Positions 62,165 to 64,000 of a stretch of DNA of 64,000 nt are shown here, in pieces. The DNA comes from Sipunculus nudus (lineage: Eukaryota > Annelida > Sipuncula > Golfingiida > Sipunculidae): positions 79,508,142 through 79,572,141 of the forward strand of contig CM049306.1 in the NCBI GenBank assembly GCA_026874595.1, given 5' to 3'. A program made the position numbers and the translations under genes. Every line of letters begins with the position of its first letter. The stretch's first letter is position 1. The notes beneath the pieces were generated by a model. It was not told the origin of the DNA. It saw nothing but the letters and a program-made list of their open reading frames with translations, and searched no databases.

Positions 62165-63113
62165 CGTTACCTCAGAAAATATGGTTACCTGAAGCACTGT
62201 ACCATGAATGGTAGGAACAAGAGGAACATTGACTTAGGTCCAGTCATTGGTGGGGATGAGAATGTACAAGAAGGAGATTATCTGGAGAACCACAAATGCA
62301 CAGATGAGCAAATTCAAACTGCCCTTAAAAAATTGCAAGTTTTGCTTCATTTACAACCTTCAGGTAGGTTAGATTCTGACACTTTGCAGAAAATGAATGC
62401 CCGTCGCTGTGGCAACCCTGATATTGATGAAAACTCAAAGGATAAAACAACGCAAAGTAGCCTGGTGACAAGTCCAGGTACTACTACCACCAGTGCTACC
62501 ACAGTTGAACCAGAGGCTTCCACAATAGTCGAACAGACTCAGCAGAAAAGTGTCAAAAAGAGATCTGTGGATGATGTTATGGTTAATGAACAAGCAATCG
62601 GTGATAACCCAGTGCTAGGACAACGATTGACTAATGGAGCAGACACTGAACATGACCAAAGCAATGGTAAAAACAGTAGACTTGTGGATTTATTGATGCC
62701 CAAAAGGACACAAGAAAATAATTTTGCAGAGAATATCATGAGAGATTTGAATTCAAATAGGAGACGGTTAATACAAGAGTTTATGAGTGAACTGAAAGAG
62801 CAGCGTGCACAAGCAGCAAAAGTGGATCCAAACTATGAAGCAAACTTTGAAAAGCTGAGAAAAATGGTTCATATCAGACGTGTGAAGAGATCAGACCCAC
62901 TCCAACCTGAAGGCCAGGTTCTTACATTCAACAAAGCTGACGTGAAATGGCGCCTTTTAGGGATTCAGTATAGTGAGTTTATCCCTGCTGATGCTCAGCT
63001 GGCTGTTTTGCGTCTTGCTTTCCGTATGTGGAGTGAGGTCATTCCCCTGAGGTTTACAGAAGATAACCAGGCACACATTCGCAACCTGGACATTGAAATA
63101 GGCTTTGGAATAG
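62165..63113 (+). CDS. MMP21: MMP21-like matrix metalloproteinase, propeptide and catalytic-domain start (partial)
   Basis: Second coding exon, 316 codons plus one base, residues 69-384 of the joined protein. It opens with RYLRKYGYL, the classical start of the MMP propeptide, and QTALKKLQVLLHLQPSGRLD completes the peptidoglycan-binding-like helices. The cysteine switch reads RRCGNPD with Cys150 (codon at 62,408), the thiol that keeps MMPs inactive by binding the catalytic zinc. A linker of about 160 residues follows: Thr/Ser-rich first, then charged and helical, with dibasic sites SVKKR|S (ending at residue 201) and RRVKR|S (ending at 310), the latter a furin-type site. The catalytic domain begins VKWRLLG and LAFRMWSEVIPLRF, close to vertebrate MMP21. 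It ends at ATAG|GTATTT (63,114), phase 1. The HExxH zinc site and any later domain lie outside the window. The linker is much longer than I recall for vertebrate MMP21. Cys80 and Cys113 are extra propeptide cysteines. Confidence 0.85.
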
Positions 63114-64000
63114 GTATTTTGCATTTTCTTTAGCTACAAACAATTACTCAAAATTATATTTTAACCTATTTTAGATTTCAGACACATTCTGCACACTTTG
63201 CAATCACAAACTCTTGCTCAACTTTTTTTTTTCTTAAAAAAAAATTCAATATTTACTACAAAGAAGATTTGCTTTAAACAAATTGGAACCTTTAGTCCTG
63301 AAAATGAATATAAAATGTCTTTAATCTGATAGAAACTAGTTTAATAACAGACCTCTGGCTGCCCATCTTGAGCGCACTTAAGTTGCCTTCTTGGCAGTAA
63401 AGTGTTAAATGTTGATTATTTTAGAGTGCAGTGTATATTAACTTGGCTTTAAACATGACAAAAGGAGATGTGGGTTTATAAAGTATACAATATATCATAC
63501 TCTGTATGTATATCTTTTTTATATATTACTAAATATAAATATCCTTTAAGTATTATTTAATTTACAGATGGCAATATAGACGTACTTGCATTTCTTGCCA
63601 TATGTTACAAACATCTTCTGACTCACACACACTGGCTCAGTAAATCTGTGGCCATTTATTAAAAAAAGACTGGTACATGGATTGCAGGGTTCCCACCAAG
63701 CCCCATGAGAAAAATTAAAAAATTTCATAGGCACAATGGAGACCTAAAAGATGGGAGTTTATAGAAAATTTGCAGCCTAAAAAGGAGTTGTTGTTTACAC
63801 AATAACGTAACATGACCATTTATTCTCCAGTCAGCATCTTAAGATTTGTTTGGATAGCTGTACATCTTTGACTGCACCAGTTACAATTACAGTTCTACAA
63901 AAAGAGCTGAAAGTCTTTTTCATAGTAAATATTAGAAATACATGTATAGGATCCAGTATCATCACTGAGATAAACTGGATCAATCCTCCATGTGTTTCGA
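63114..64000 (+). other. Start of the next MMP21-like intron
   Basis: Begins with GTATTT. I searched for the continuation of the catalytic domain (Gly-rich turn, then the calcium- and zinc-binding region) and found none, so the next exon is beyond position 64,000. The DNA remains CpG-poor with no other feature. Confidence 0.65.

Overview
The window is animal nuclear DNA, most likely from a mollusc or another lophotrochozoan. The evidence is spliced coding exons with consensus splice sites, a secreted matrix metalloproteinase that reads like MMP21, AT-rich DNA full of TA, CT, CA, CTA and poly-C/G tracts, and dispersed repeats rich in GTCCGTCCGTCC and GGTCAAGGTCAC, which are familiar from bivalve and other mollusc genomes. 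I see no prokaryotic operons, no viral genes and no intact transposase or reverse transcriptase. Species cannot be fixed by eye.

Layout. Positions 1-2,100 are AT-rich, nearly CpG-free intron-like DNA ending at a 90-bp candidate coding exon (2,136-2,225, + strand) of an unrecognised gene. From about 2.3 to 48 kb lies a long, mostly gene-free stretch with normal CpG frequency. It holds a 1.6-kb element with short inverted ends (7,153-8,734), small elements of a GGAT/poly-G family, a 46-bp minisatellite of about 1.4 kb (17,830-19,195), a TA-flanked inverted-repeat cluster (32,849-33,208), one copy of a 1.1-kb dispersed repeat (42,234-43,350) and a 2.03-kb foldback-type element with 350-400-bp inverted arms (43,665-45,698). 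At about 48 kb CpG drops sharply and stays low to the right edge, as expected for a methylated invertebrate gene body. The second 1.1-kb repeat copy (51,600-52,730) and an unidentified 104-codon exon-like frame (49,092-49,404) lie in this part.

The one well-supported gene is the MMP21-like proteinase on the + strand. My model is: TATA box at 54,328, a non-coding first exon of about 85 bp ending at a GTAAGA donor (54,441), an intron of about 6.7 kb, exon 61,190-61,540 with the start codon and signal peptide, and exon 62,165-63,113 with the propeptide, cysteine switch, an unusually long linker with two furin-type sites, and the start of the catalytic domain. The zinc-binding exon and everything after it lie beyond the right edge. 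Two minimal start-stop upstream ORFs (ATGTGA) sit just before the start codon.

All calls were made by reading. No alignment, HMM, repeat database or expression data was available, so family names rest on motif recognition, and the non-coding and unidentified exons are inferences.
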